A DNA stretch of 64,000 nt, from contig JBKQRT010000224.1 of assembly GCA_052143895.1 (NCBI GenBank), positions 7,942-71,941 of the forward strand, read 5' to 3'. A program made the position numbers and the translations under genes. The notes beneath the pieces are model-generated. The model saw nothing but the letters and a program-made list of their open reading frames with translations, searched no databases and had not been told where the DNA came from. Source of the DNA: Bog-756 sp052143895 (lineage in GTDB: Bacteria > Actinomycetota > Acidimicrobiia > Acidimicrobiales > RAAP-2). Positions 8,727 to 15,911 of the stretch are shown one piece after another. The number at the start of each line of letters is the position of its first letter. The stretch's first letter is position 1.

Positions 8727-9203
8727 GTGCGCACCGTTCGATCCGCCACCCTGACCGTGGGCCTGCTCGTCTCGCTATTGGCAGCCGCGACCATCGCCAC
8801 AGTCGGCGCCGGGGCCACCCCCGCGGCCAGGCACCGGGCCGCCTCACTGTCCCTACTGCTCACCAACTCGAGTAACGGAACGACCGTGGTCGCCACGCCG
8901 GGTGAACTGATCGTCGTGCAGCTCACGGGGGGCCAGCTCCGGTGGTCGGAGGCCCAGGCGAGTGGCGGCACGAGCACCGCCGAGCCGGTGTTGGTGCGCT
9001 TGTCGGGGAGCGTGACGTCCTCCGGTTCCTCGACGACCACCTTCCGCGTGGCCCATGCCGGGACGGCGGAGATCGATGCCACCGGCACCCCGGTATGCTC
9101 ACCCGCCACCGCTGCCGCCGGTTCCGCCTGTCCGGAGTACATCGTCTTGTGGCACGTCACGGTCGACGTCCCGGTGGTGGATCCACCGGCGCCAGCCGCG
9201 TAG
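8727..9203 (+). CDS. secreted protein of unknown function
   Basis: A 158-residue protein with a basic N-terminus and hydrophobic signal segment (TLTVGLLVSLLAAATIATVG). The mature part contains a short beta-rich domain (VVATPGELIVVQLTGGQLRW) whose pattern loosely recalls chagasin-like (I42) inhibitor domains; this resemblance is weak. Two cysteines (VCSP and ACPEY) may form a disulfide. GTG 8727 is chosen because AGGAGG lies 9 bases upstream; the ATG at 8709 would overlap that site. Confidence 0.6.
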   Translation: MRTVRSATLTVGLLVSLLAAATIATVGAGATPAARHRAASLSLLLTNSSNGTTVVATPGELIVVQLTGGQLRWSEAQASGGTSTAEPVLVRLSGSVTSSGSSTTTFRVAHAGTAEIDATGTPVCSPATAAAGSACPEYIVLWHVTVDVPVVDPPAPAA

Positions 9204-9233
9204 GACCGCCGGGCACCCGGGTCCGTCCCGCAG

Positions 9234-9269
9234 GCCAGGCAGGCAGAGCAGGCCAGCCAGGCAGAGCAG
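9234..9269 (+). repeat. 18-bp tandem repeat, two copies
   Basis: Two copies of gccaggcaggcagagcag (the second with one change) follow the secreted-protein gene. Apart from this, the 15-bp repeats and the palindrome listed separately, the 9204-9674 gap shows nothing recognisable. Confidence 0.8.
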
Positions 9270-9422
9270 GCCAGTCACCCGGCACACCCGGGAACCGAGG
9301 CAGAGCTGGCCGCCCAGGTGCGACCGTCCGACCGCCGAGAAACAGGCGATCGCTCGGTTCAGCCGGTGGCCGGGATCCTGCGCACCGACCGGCGCCACGG
9401 AGGGAGTGCGGGCCGAACCCTA

Positions 9423-9436
9423 GGGACCTTGGACCC
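9423..9436 (+). promoter_or_regulatory. DosR/DevR-like palindrome (tentative)
   Basis: GGGACCTTGGACCC is a near-perfect inverted repeat flanked by TA on both sides and resembles the GGGAC-N4-GTCCC operator of DosR/DevR dormancy regulators. It lies 240 bp upstream of the small membrane protein and aquaporin genes. No response regulator is present in the window, so the assignment rests on sequence alone. Confidence 0.3.
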
Positions 9437-9556
9437 TATGGCTGGGGTGGCCACCGGCGCAGACTCTGACTGTGCGTGTGCGGTCATGGAAAGCGGTCCC
9501 GACGGTCCGAGGCACTCGGCGGGGTCTGTGGTGCCGCCGGCCCGAGCAGGGACCGA

Positions 9557-9631
9557 CCAGTGTCCGGCCCCCCAGTGTCCGGCCCCCCAGTACCTGGCCC
9601 CCCAGTGTCCGGCCCCCCAGTACCTGGCCTC
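9557..9631 (+). repeat. five 15-bp tandem repeats
   Basis: Five contiguous units alternate between ccagtgtccggcccc (copies 1, 2, 4) and ccagtacctggcccc-type variants (copies 3, 5). One reading frame would give a PVSGPPVPGP peptide, but that frame lacks coding character outside the array, so I treat it as an intergenic minisatellite. Confidence 0.9.
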
Positions 9632-9674
9632 CGGACCGTCGTGGACGTGCCCTCGAGGGCCGAGGTGACGGCCG

Positions 9675-10025
9675 GTGAGCGGGTCGGGATCCCAGGTGGC
9701 CGATGCCGACGGGCCTTTGGGCGCGGTGCTGGAGGTGATCGACGAGATCGACCGGGGCCTCGCCGCCGTCCAGCGGGACGAGGTCATCGTCGAACGGGCC
9801 GGTGTCGGGGCACTGATCCTCGTGGCCTTGGTCCTCGGGGGCGGTGCGCTGGTGGTGCTGGCGACCGTCCTCCTGCGCAAATGGATCAAGGCACCGGCGC
9901 CGGAGCGGGTCGGCGAGCAGCCCGAGTGGGGCTCATCACCATCGTTGAGGGACGAGACCATCCCGGATGCGGCCGAGGGAGGCGACGCAGGGGTCTCGGA
10001 CCGTCCTGGGGCGCCGAGAGGATGA
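9675..10025 (+). CDS. small single-pass membrane protein
   Basis: A 116-residue protein from GTG 9675. An acidic N-terminal helix (VLEVIDEIDRGLAAVQRDEV) precedes one strong membrane segment (GVGALILVALVLGGGALVVL) and then a basic stop-transfer (LLRKWIK), with a polar tail. No family recognised. It ends 43 bases before the aquaporin gene on the same strand, so co-transcription is likely. Function unknown. Confidence 0.65.
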   Translation: MSGSGSQVADADGPLGAVLEVIDEIDRGLAAVQRDEVIVERAGVGALILVALVLGGGALVVLATVLLRKWIKAPAPERVGEQPEWGSSPSLRDETIPDAAEGGDAGVSDRPGAPRG

Positions 10026-10068
10026 GGGCGGACAGCCGGAACCGTCGAGCCAGAGAACGGAGCAGGCG

Positions 10069-10896
10069 ATGGCCCAGGTACCCGTCGTGACGGCACGCAC
10101 GGAGGAGGAGAAGGAGCTGGCGGCCCGGGAGGCGTTCGGCAGCCGTTACCTGATCAAGTTCTCGGAGGACACACTCCGGCATCGTCCGCTGTGGATCCGG
10201 GTGATCATCGAGTTCATCGGCACGTTCTTCCTCGTGACGGTGGCCGCCGGTGCAGGGGTGATCAACCACTATGTCGGCGGCGGACCCATCAGCCGGACCG
10301 CCGCGGTGATCGCACCCGGTGCCGTCGTCATGGCCATGATCTACGCACTCGGACCCCTGTCGGGCCTCCACATCAACCCGGCGGTGACGCTGGCGTTCAC
10401 GGCGCGCGGCGTCTTCAAGGTGGCCTGGGTCGCCCCCTACCTCATCGTTCAAATGGCCGGAGCGGTGGCCGCGGCACTCTTCCTGCAGGGCATGTACGGT
10501 CACGTGGCCTCAGGCGGCAACTACCCGATCGCCAGACCTGGCGGTGAGTGGCGGTCGCTGGTCATGGAGATCGTGCTCACTGCCATTCTGGTCACCGTGA
10601 TCCTCAACACGGCCACGGGTTACCGCAGCATCGGGCACAACGCGGCACTGGCGGTCGGCTCCACGGTCGCCCTGCTCGGTCTCTTCGCCAGCCCGATCAG
10701 CGGTGCGTCGATGAATCCGGCCCGCACCCTGGGCCCCGACATCGTGAGCCTCGACTTCACGGGGTGGTGGCTCTACATCGTGGGACCGATCGTCGGTGCT
10801 GCGCTCGCCGTCATGCTGATCGCGCTGGTGCGCGGGCTCCCCGACAAGGAGGAGCGCGAAGCGGCCGAGGGCGGCGCCCTCCCGATCGAACGGTAG
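10069..10896 (+). CDS. aquaporin / MIP-family channel
   Basis: A 275-residue six-helix channel of the major intrinsic protein family for water or small neutral solutes. Both signature half-helices are present, INPAVTLAF and MNPARTLGP. The second NPA is followed by R-T rather than the R-D of classical glycerol facilitators, which suggests a water-type pore; selectivity is inference. An extra charged N-terminal extension of about 40 residues precedes helix 1. ATG 10069 has a purine-rich site upstream (GAACGGAG). Confidence 0.92.
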   Translation: MAQVPVVTARTEEEKELAAREAFGSRYLIKFSEDTLRHRPLWIRVIIEFIGTFFLVTVAAGAGVINHYVGGGPISRTAAVIAPGAVVMAMIYALGPLSGLHINPAVTLAFTARGVFKVAWVAPYLIVQMAGAVAAALFLQGMYGHVASGGNYPIARPGGEWRSLVMEIVLTAILVTVILNTATGYRSIGHNAALAVGSTVALLGLFASPISGASMNPARTLGPDIVSLDFTGWWLYIVGPIVGAALAVMLIALVRGLPDKEEREAAEGGALPIER

Positions 10897-10954
10897 CGGT
10901 CGAGCGCGCGATCGTGCCCAGACCCGGTGACGGGGCGCCGCCGGATTCGGGGCC

Positions 10955-11908
10955 TCAGCCGAGGGCCGCAGCCTCCGTCCGGAACGCGTCGGACAGCGAG
11001 TCGGCCAGGAGTCGCTTTCCCCAGAAGACGTCCTGGTAGGAGTACCACCAGAAGTACCCTCCCACGTAGTACGGGAGGTGCGGCTGCAGACTGTAGGCCC
11101 ACGACATCACCCTCTCGGCGGTGGCCAGAGTCCGCTTGGTCGCAGGCCTGGGCAGTCCGACCTCCCCGAATCCGAGGCGAGCCTTGGGGTACAACGCATG
11201 GAGTTGTGTCATCTCGGTCGCCACCTCGGCGCTGGTCGGGTAGGTGTTCCCGCACTCTGTCGGGTAGTAGCTCTCGAACACATAGGAGATTCCGTCGCGC
11301 ACCGACGGCGGGACGTACTGCTCCGAGTATTGGACCGGGGTCAGTTCAGCGGTGCCATCGCCGCAGTTGTCGGGACCATACTCGTTGGCGTAGAGGGTGA
11401 GCGCAGAGACCGACCCGGCGGCCGACACCGCTTCGTAGGCCTCCTCGATGTCGGTGGCGCCGTTCGTGTAGGGGCCCGTCCAGTTCCCGTTGACCTCGTT
11501 GCCGATCTCCCAGATGTCTACCGAGGTCCCGAGCGTGGCCAGGTACGACTGCACCCGCGCCTCGTAGGCGGCGGGCGTGATGCTGGTGGCGTCGCTCGAA
11601 TCGAGGAGCTCACCCATGACACTGCTGACCGAGTGCAATCGGGCCACGGCGTACTGGTAGTAGGCGGCTGGCTCCGACACCTCGAAGTACACGCGGGTGT
11701 TCGGGCGCTCCGGCAGGGACTGCTCGGCCGCGACGGTGGCGGCGATGTGACTGATGTGGTCGATGGTGACGCCGTAGATGGGCGCGACCGGGGGAGAGGC
11801 GCCTACCGACGGGCAACCCACGACCAGCCCGGCCACCATCACGCCGGTGACCACCAGCGTCTGGGCGATGCCGGTCGGTCGAGAGTACCGGAGCGCTGTC
11901 ACCATCAT
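10955..11908 (-). CDS. secreted glycoside-hydrolase-like protein (GH-A-type TIM barrel)
   Basis: A 317-residue exported protein. The N-terminal hydrophobic segment ends in VVGC (C32), a possible lipobox, so it may be a lipoprotein. The body has the two landmarks of clan GH-A retaining glycosidases: the acid/base motif WEIGNE (E138) and a nucleophile-like RLGFGEVG (E249), with YFWWYSY near the end. Start ATG 11908 follows a GGAGG site. Family number and substrate cannot be assigned by eye; it recalls the catalytic part of the much larger secreted protein at 18518-22774. Confidence 0.65.
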   Translation of the reverse strand: MMVTALRYSRPTGIAQTLVVTGVMVAGLVVGCPSVGASPPVAPIYGVTIDHISHIAATVAAEQSLPERPNTRVYFEVSEPAAYYQYAVARLHSVSSVMGELLDSSDATSITPAAYEARVQSYLATLGTSVDIWEIGNEVNGNWTGPYTNGATDIEEAYEAVSAAGSVSALTLYANEYGPDNCGDGTAELTPVQYSEQYVPPSVRDGISYVFESYYPTECGNTYPTSAEVATEMTQLHALYPKARLGFGEVGLPRPATKRTLATAERVMSWAYSLQPHLPYYVGGYFWWYSYQDVFWGKRLLADSLSDAFRTEAAALG

Positions 11909-11998
11909 GCGTCGACCTCCGCGGCTCGCATCCCGTGCCACCTCCAGGAACGAACGTGCGTTGTCCCAGCAGTATGCCCTTTGGCGATGCCCCCTCCG

Positions 11999-12172
11999 TC
12001 ACCGCCCGGGCAACGCGGCGGCCATGCGGGCCTTGAGGTCCACGTCTGGACCATCCTGGCTGAGCTGCTCGGCCAGGGTGTGGAGGGCGCGGAGAGGAAC
12101 CGAGAGACCCTCGGAGTAGCCCCGCCGGAGGTGGTGGTCGTCGGCGCGACGTCCCCGACGACGAGGGGACAT
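11999..12172 (-). CDS. small basic protein, 57 residues
   Basis: A short gene with ATG at 12172 and TGA at 11999. The product begins MSPRRRGRRADDHHLRRGYS and continues as an amphipathic helix (SVPLRALHTLAEQLSQDG) ending in an ordinary-looking tail (DLKARMAAALPGR). Residue composition and codon third positions look more protein-like than in the other two frames of this strand. No family is recognised and the ribosome binding site is weak. It could also be the 3' end of a decayed larger gene. Confidence 0.4.
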   Translation of the reverse strand: MSPRRRGRRADDHHLRRGYSEGLSVPLRALHTLAEQLSQDGPDVDLKARMAAALPGR

Positions 12173-12473
12173 GGGCAGCCGTCTCGGGTCTTCCCACCGA
12201 GGGTGTGGTACTGGTGCGTCCGGACCAGCACAACGGGTGGCGGGCCCTTTGCGAACCGACGGATCTCCTCAGGTGTTCAACGCGCGTTGGACGCCCTCCA
12301 CCGTTGATCCCGCACGACGGTCCCGGTCGTTCCGCCGGCGCACCGCACCGCACCGCCGCTCCTGCCGCTGACGTCGACCGAACTGCGCCGAGTACCGGCG
12401 CACGGATGTTGGGCAGCGCGTGACGGTCACGGTGTCATCGGATGGTGGGCGCCACCTGTCTATCCTCGGGACC
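12173..12473. other. gap without recognised features
   Basis: No coding frame with natural composition, repeat or clear promoter was seen between the small gene ending at 12172 and the membrane protein remnant at 12474. Confidence 0.5.
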
Positions 12474-12990
12474 ATGAGACACCCGGCGTCCCGCCTTCCG
12501 TGGTCTCGTCTCGCCGGTGGTGCGATCGCAAAGGCGCTCGAGTACTCCGACGTGAACTCCACCCCGGCCGATCGCCGGTCCGCCCGGCTCCGGCTGTTCG
12601 CGGCCGTGATCGTCTCGCTCGCCGGATCGCTGTTGGTCCACGCCGGCCTGGTGGCCCTCGGGACCAGGCTGTTGCCCTCGACGAAGGGATACGTGTACTT
12701 CCAGTTCGACGATCACCGGAAGCTGACCACCGTCGGTGTGATCATCGCATGCCCGGCATGGCCGATCGCGACCCGGATCTCGTCCTGGCCCCTGGCGGCT
12801 CTTCACGCGCAGGGTCGTTGCGGTCACGGTGGTCCTCCTCCTGTCCGACCTCTGGATCCTGGCGCACGAGGCTCCCGGCCGCGTTGTACTGGTCCGGGTG
12901 CGCAGGTATCTCGCCATCGCGCTGGTCACTTACAACGCCCTGGTCCGCACCGCCCCAGCCGGGCTCGGCGACGCCGGTCCGAGACGGTGA
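12474..12990 (+). pseudogene. membrane protein with a frameshift
   Basis: From ATG 12474 the first frame encodes membrane helices (RLFAAVIVSLAGSLLVHAGL, then VGVIIACPAWPIATRISS) and then turns into proline/arginine-rich nonsense. From about 12796 the next frame encodes RLFTRRVVAVTVVLLLSDLW, ILAHEAPGR and YLAIALVTYNALVRTAP before TGA at 12988. Removing one base near 12785-12796 fuses them into a natural four-helix membrane protein of about 171 residues. No family name is claimed. Either a pseudogene or a one-base insertion error. Confidence 0.7.
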
Positions 12991-13005
12991 CACCCGGACG
13001 AATTC

Positions 13006-13566
13006 GTGCCTGACGCGGGAGCCCACGACGGTATCGGGTCGCCACCCGGTACCGACCCGGGCCCGGAGCCGGCACCCTCCGACCACGAACGCTCGGTGCA
13101 CTGGCTGGCCGAGTACGTGTACGGGACCATCTCGACGCTGGTCGCCATCGCTGGCCTCACGTTCGAGACGAACCCCGGCGCCCTCACCACGGCGGGCGTG
13201 GTCGTGGTCGGGGCGGTGGCCATCTGGTTCGCGCACACGCTGTCCCACGTGGTCGTGCGGGACTCGTGGAAGAACCTGGCATTGAAGGGCGGCGACGTCT
13301 GGAACGAGCTGAGAAGTTCGTGGTCGATCGTGGTGGCGGCCATTCCCGCGACCTTCGTGTTCGTGCTCGCCGGTGTGCACGTGTTCAAGGTCAAGACAGC
13401 GTTCACCGTGGCCGAAGCGGTGGGCGTGTTGGCGTTGGCGGTCGTTGGCGTCGGGACTGCGGGAGTCGGCGGCGGGTCGGTAGTCCGACGGATTCTCTAC
13501 GTGACAGGTCTGGTGGCGGTGGGGGTGATGATCGTCCTGCTCGAGCTCGTCGTGCACCTGCTGTAG
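13006..13566 (+). CDS. integral membrane protein, unknown function
   Basis: A 186-residue protein from GTG 13006. After a polar Pro/Gly-rich N-terminus there are about five membrane segments, for example TISTLVAIAGLTF, AGVVVVGAVAIWFAHTLSHV, VVAAIPATFVFVLAGVHVF and RRILYVTGLVAVGVMIVLLE. A histidine in the second helix (FAHTLSHVV) is notable but I know no function for it. It begins 16 bases after the stop of the frameshifted membrane gene, so the two may form one unit. Confidence 0.65.
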   Translation: MPDAGAHDGIGSPPGTDPGPEPAPSDHERSVHWLAEYVYGTISTLVAIAGLTFETNPGALTTAGVVVVGAVAIWFAHTLSHVVVRDSWKNLALKGGDVWNELRSSWSIVVAAIPATFVFVLAGVHVFKVKTAFTVAEAVGVLALAVVGVGTAGVGGGSVVRRILYVTGLVAVGVMIVLLELVVHLL

Positions 13567-13679
13567 CGCTTGTACCGGCAGGCGCTAGCCTCGGTGGAGC
13601 GAGCTGCAGGTCACGGAACAGCTACAGGTGACGGAGCGGGAGACCACCGGGCAGCGGCACCGAGCAGGAGGGTCCGAAC

Positions 13680-14051
13680 GTGGAACACCCGATGATGGGG
13701 GATCAAGCGGGAGACGGCCGTGGACCGGCAGACGTCGTGGCCGAGGCGTGGCCGGCCGGGGGAGCGACGGCCCTGGCCCGCAGCGACGGTGACGTGGCCC
13801 TCACCGATGACGAGTTGACCGAACTGGCGCTGGCGGCCGACCCCCATGCGCCGATGGGTGACGATGCCGTTCCGCTGTCCGTCTACCTGCACCAGGCACC
13901 CGGGCTCCTGCCCGACTGGTACATGCCGTCCCCGATGTCCCGGCAGGGGAGCCGCTGGCGGCTGCCGGTAGTCCTGGTGATCGTGGCGGCGTTCGTGATC
14001 ATCGAGGCGTTCGGACTGTGCAGCACCTTCGGCCAACTCGTTCCCGCCTGA
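13680..14051 (+). CDS. small membrane-anchored protein
   Basis: A 123-residue protein from GTG 13680. Most of it is a polar acidic domain (DDELTELALAADPHAP, then SVYLHQAPGLLPDWYMPSPM), followed by one C-terminal membrane helix (LPVVLVIVAAFVIIEAFGLC). The order suggests a tail-anchored cytosolic protein. The DLHE/LHQ...LPDWY pattern faintly resembles the N-terminal regions of the two paralogues at 33.6-35.6 kb. No family recognised. Confidence 0.5.
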   Translation: MEHPMMGDQAGDGRGPADVVAEAWPAGGATALARSDGDVALTDDELTELALAADPHAPMGDDAVPLSVYLHQAPGLLPDWYMPSPMSRQGSRWRLPVVLVIVAAFVIIEAFGLCSTFGQLVPA

Positions 14052-14371
14052 ACGGTCACAGCCCGGTTGGTCACAGCCCGGTCGCTTCCGCCTGACCGAT
14101 GACAACCCGACCTGTCCGAACCTTGCCGGTGCCGCCGGAACCCCGGTTCCTGCCGGTCCGCTGCCCCCGATGCCTGATGGACGGAACTGCTACGTTGCGC
14201 GCGTGCTCGCCCACCAGGGGTGCTGCGGGCCACGATGGGCAGGCCGTGCTGTTGCGAATGCCCCCTGTTACCAGGCATGATGGGTCGAGCAACGACCGGC
14301 CGGCACTCAAGTCGGCAGGCAGCAGTTCGGGGACGCAGAGGCTCCGCCTCTGGGGAAGAAGGGCATGCACC
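14052..14371. other. gap: short direct repeat and a hairpin before the LPFTG gene
   Basis: ggtcacagcccggt is directly repeated near 14055-14085. CAGAGGC (14336-14342) and GCCTCTG (14346-14352) form a perfect 7-bp stem with a 3-nt loop immediately before the GGGAAGAAGGG ribosome-binding region of the next gene, which may affect its translation. No gene was recognised. Confidence 0.5.
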
Positions 14372-14683
14372 ATGTGGGCACGACGACTGATTGCGGGTTC
14401 GGGATTTGCGATTGCATCGGTGCTGCTGGTTCCGCACGCCGCCGGTGCAGCGGCGTGCGGCAGCGCCGGCTCGATGACCCAGCCCGGTTGCGTGATGACG
14501 CCGACGATCCACTCCTCGAGGTACGACGCCACGCGGACCGCCACGAGAGCATCGTACGATGGCAGCACCTCGAGCAGTTTGCCGTTCACCGGCGCTGACA
14601 TCGGCGAGCTCGCCGTCATTGGGGGCGGCGCAGTAGCCCTCGGCATGGTGCTCACGCGCCGTCGCCGCGAGACCCTCGCCTGA
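14372..14683 (+). CDS. small LPFTG-anchored surface protein
   Basis: A 103-residue exported protein. A signal peptide (RLIAGSGFAIASVLLVPHAAGA) is followed by a short Ser/Thr-rich stretch with two cysteines, then the sortase motif LPFTG, a membrane segment (IGELAVIGGGAVALGMVL) and a basic tail (TRRRRETLA). The start at ATG 14372 follows GAAGAAGGG; the longer frame upstream has no natural composition. The neighbour on the opposite strand is a sortase, which strongly suggests enzyme and substrate. The mature protein is only about 50 residues. Confidence 0.8.
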   Translation: MWARRLIAGSGFAIASVLLVPHAAGAAACGSAGSMTQPGCVMTPTIHSSRYDATRTATRASYDGSTSSSLPFTGADIGELAVIGGGAVALGMVLTRRRRETLA

Positions 14684-14718
14684 GCCCGGGTCCGCTCAGG
14701 ACCCGCCGGACCCACCTG

Positions 14719-15621
14719 TCAGAAGCTGGCCGGTAGGAGCGGCGCCAGCGACTGGTAGAAGAAGAACACCACGACCACCCATACGAGGGTGCCTCCCCCC
14801 AGGACGAGGGCCCGTCGCCCCCGTCGCGTCCTGCTGGCCACGACCCAGAGGGCCGTGGTGAGGCCGGCGACCACGATCCCCCAGAGGATGGCGACGGGCC
14901 AGCTCCTCGGTGGCGCCGACGACGACACGTGCGCGGGGGTGACCGCTGGGACCGGTTTTCTGGGATGGACGACGTAGCTCGCCGCCAGTGTGGCGTGGAC
15001 GACGAGGCGCTGGCTGGCGCTGTAGCGCGGAGTGCAGGTGGTCAGCGTGAGCTGCGGCGAGGACGTGGGAGCGACCACGGACACGTCGGATGGGCTCACC
15101 GACTCGCTGCTGATCACGTGGTACAGGAAGAATCCCTGGAGCGTGGTCAACATGATCGAGTCGCCTGGGACCAGTTCGTTGAGGTCGTAGAACGGATGCA
15201 GGTAGGTAGTCCGGTGCCCGGCGATGGCGACGTTGCCCCCTTCGCCCGGCAACGGCGTCCCCGGGTAGTGACCTGGACCCTGTTCCAGCTGGGCGGTGCC
15301 GATTCCCTCCACTATCACCATCGAGAGGTCGATCCTGGGGATGGCGATGACGCCCACCGGGTTGCCGATCGGTGGATCGTCCTCGTCAGGTGCCACCTGG
15401 GGAGGAGCGCCGGCTGCACCAGGGCTCGGCGAGGTCGACACGGGCTTCGGGATGGGGCCGGACAGGTGCTGCGCCACGCCGAACTCCGCGCGGAGCTGGT
15501 TCTGGCTCCGCGCGGTGATCAGCCCGGTGCCCCACAGCAGGTACGGAATGAACAACAGGATCAGGATGCCAGCGACCAGGACCACCCGCCCCACTGCCAT
15601 CCGGATGGTCGTGAACGACAC
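14719..15621 (-). CDS. class E sortase
   Basis: A 300-residue membrane transpeptidase. It has an N-terminal anchor (VVLVAGILILLFIPYLLWG), a Pro/Ser linker, then the sortase barrel with the catalytic histidine in AIAGHRTTY (H136), cysteine in TLTTCTPRYS (C196) and arginine in SASQRLVV (R205). Two additional C-terminal membrane segments follow. The TLTTC-TP-YSA-RLVV pattern is that of class E enzymes from high-GC actinobacteria, which usually recognise LAXTG. The adjacent candidate substrate carries LPFTG. The genes converge, ending 36 bases apart. Confidence 0.9.
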   Translation of the reverse strand: MSFTTIRMAVGRVVLVAGILILLFIPYLLWGTGLITARSQNQLRAEFGVAQHLSGPIPKPVSTSPSPGAAGAPPQVAPDEDDPPIGNPVGVIAIPRIDLSMVIVEGIGTAQLEQGPGHYPGTPLPGEGGNVAIAGHRTTYLHPFYDLNELVPGDSIMLTTLQGFFLYHVISSESVSPSDVSVVAPTSSPQLTLTTCTPRYSASQRLVVHATLAASYVVHPRKPVPAVTPAHVSSSAPPRSWPVAILWGIVVAGLTTALWVVASRTRRGRRALVLGGGTLVWVVVVFFFYQSLAPLLPASF

Positions 15622-15911
15622 GCAGGGATGCTAGCGGCGCCCACCGGCCATTTCCGGGCGCGTCGGTTCCGGCGCAGCGTCGGATGCCCACGGTCGCGTC
15701 CACATGCCTCGGGGCGAAGGCGTCCGCGCCTCCGCACCTTCGGTGTGTCCCCGCCGGGGACCGTGACGAGTACCGCCGCCGGGAGCCGTGCCACGCGCCG
15801 CCGGCGCAAACAGCCGCTCCACTACGATCTGGAGGTGCGATACCCGACCGTGCGCCCGACGGCGGGTCGGGCGGACGAGGGGAGCCAAGGCATCAGTACC
15901 TGGAGCATCGG

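Noticed and set aside
9476..10090. Frame encoding PVSGPPVPGP repeats
   Set aside because: Outside the repeat it is Arg/Gly/Pro-rich noise and it overlaps the better-supported small membrane protein gene.
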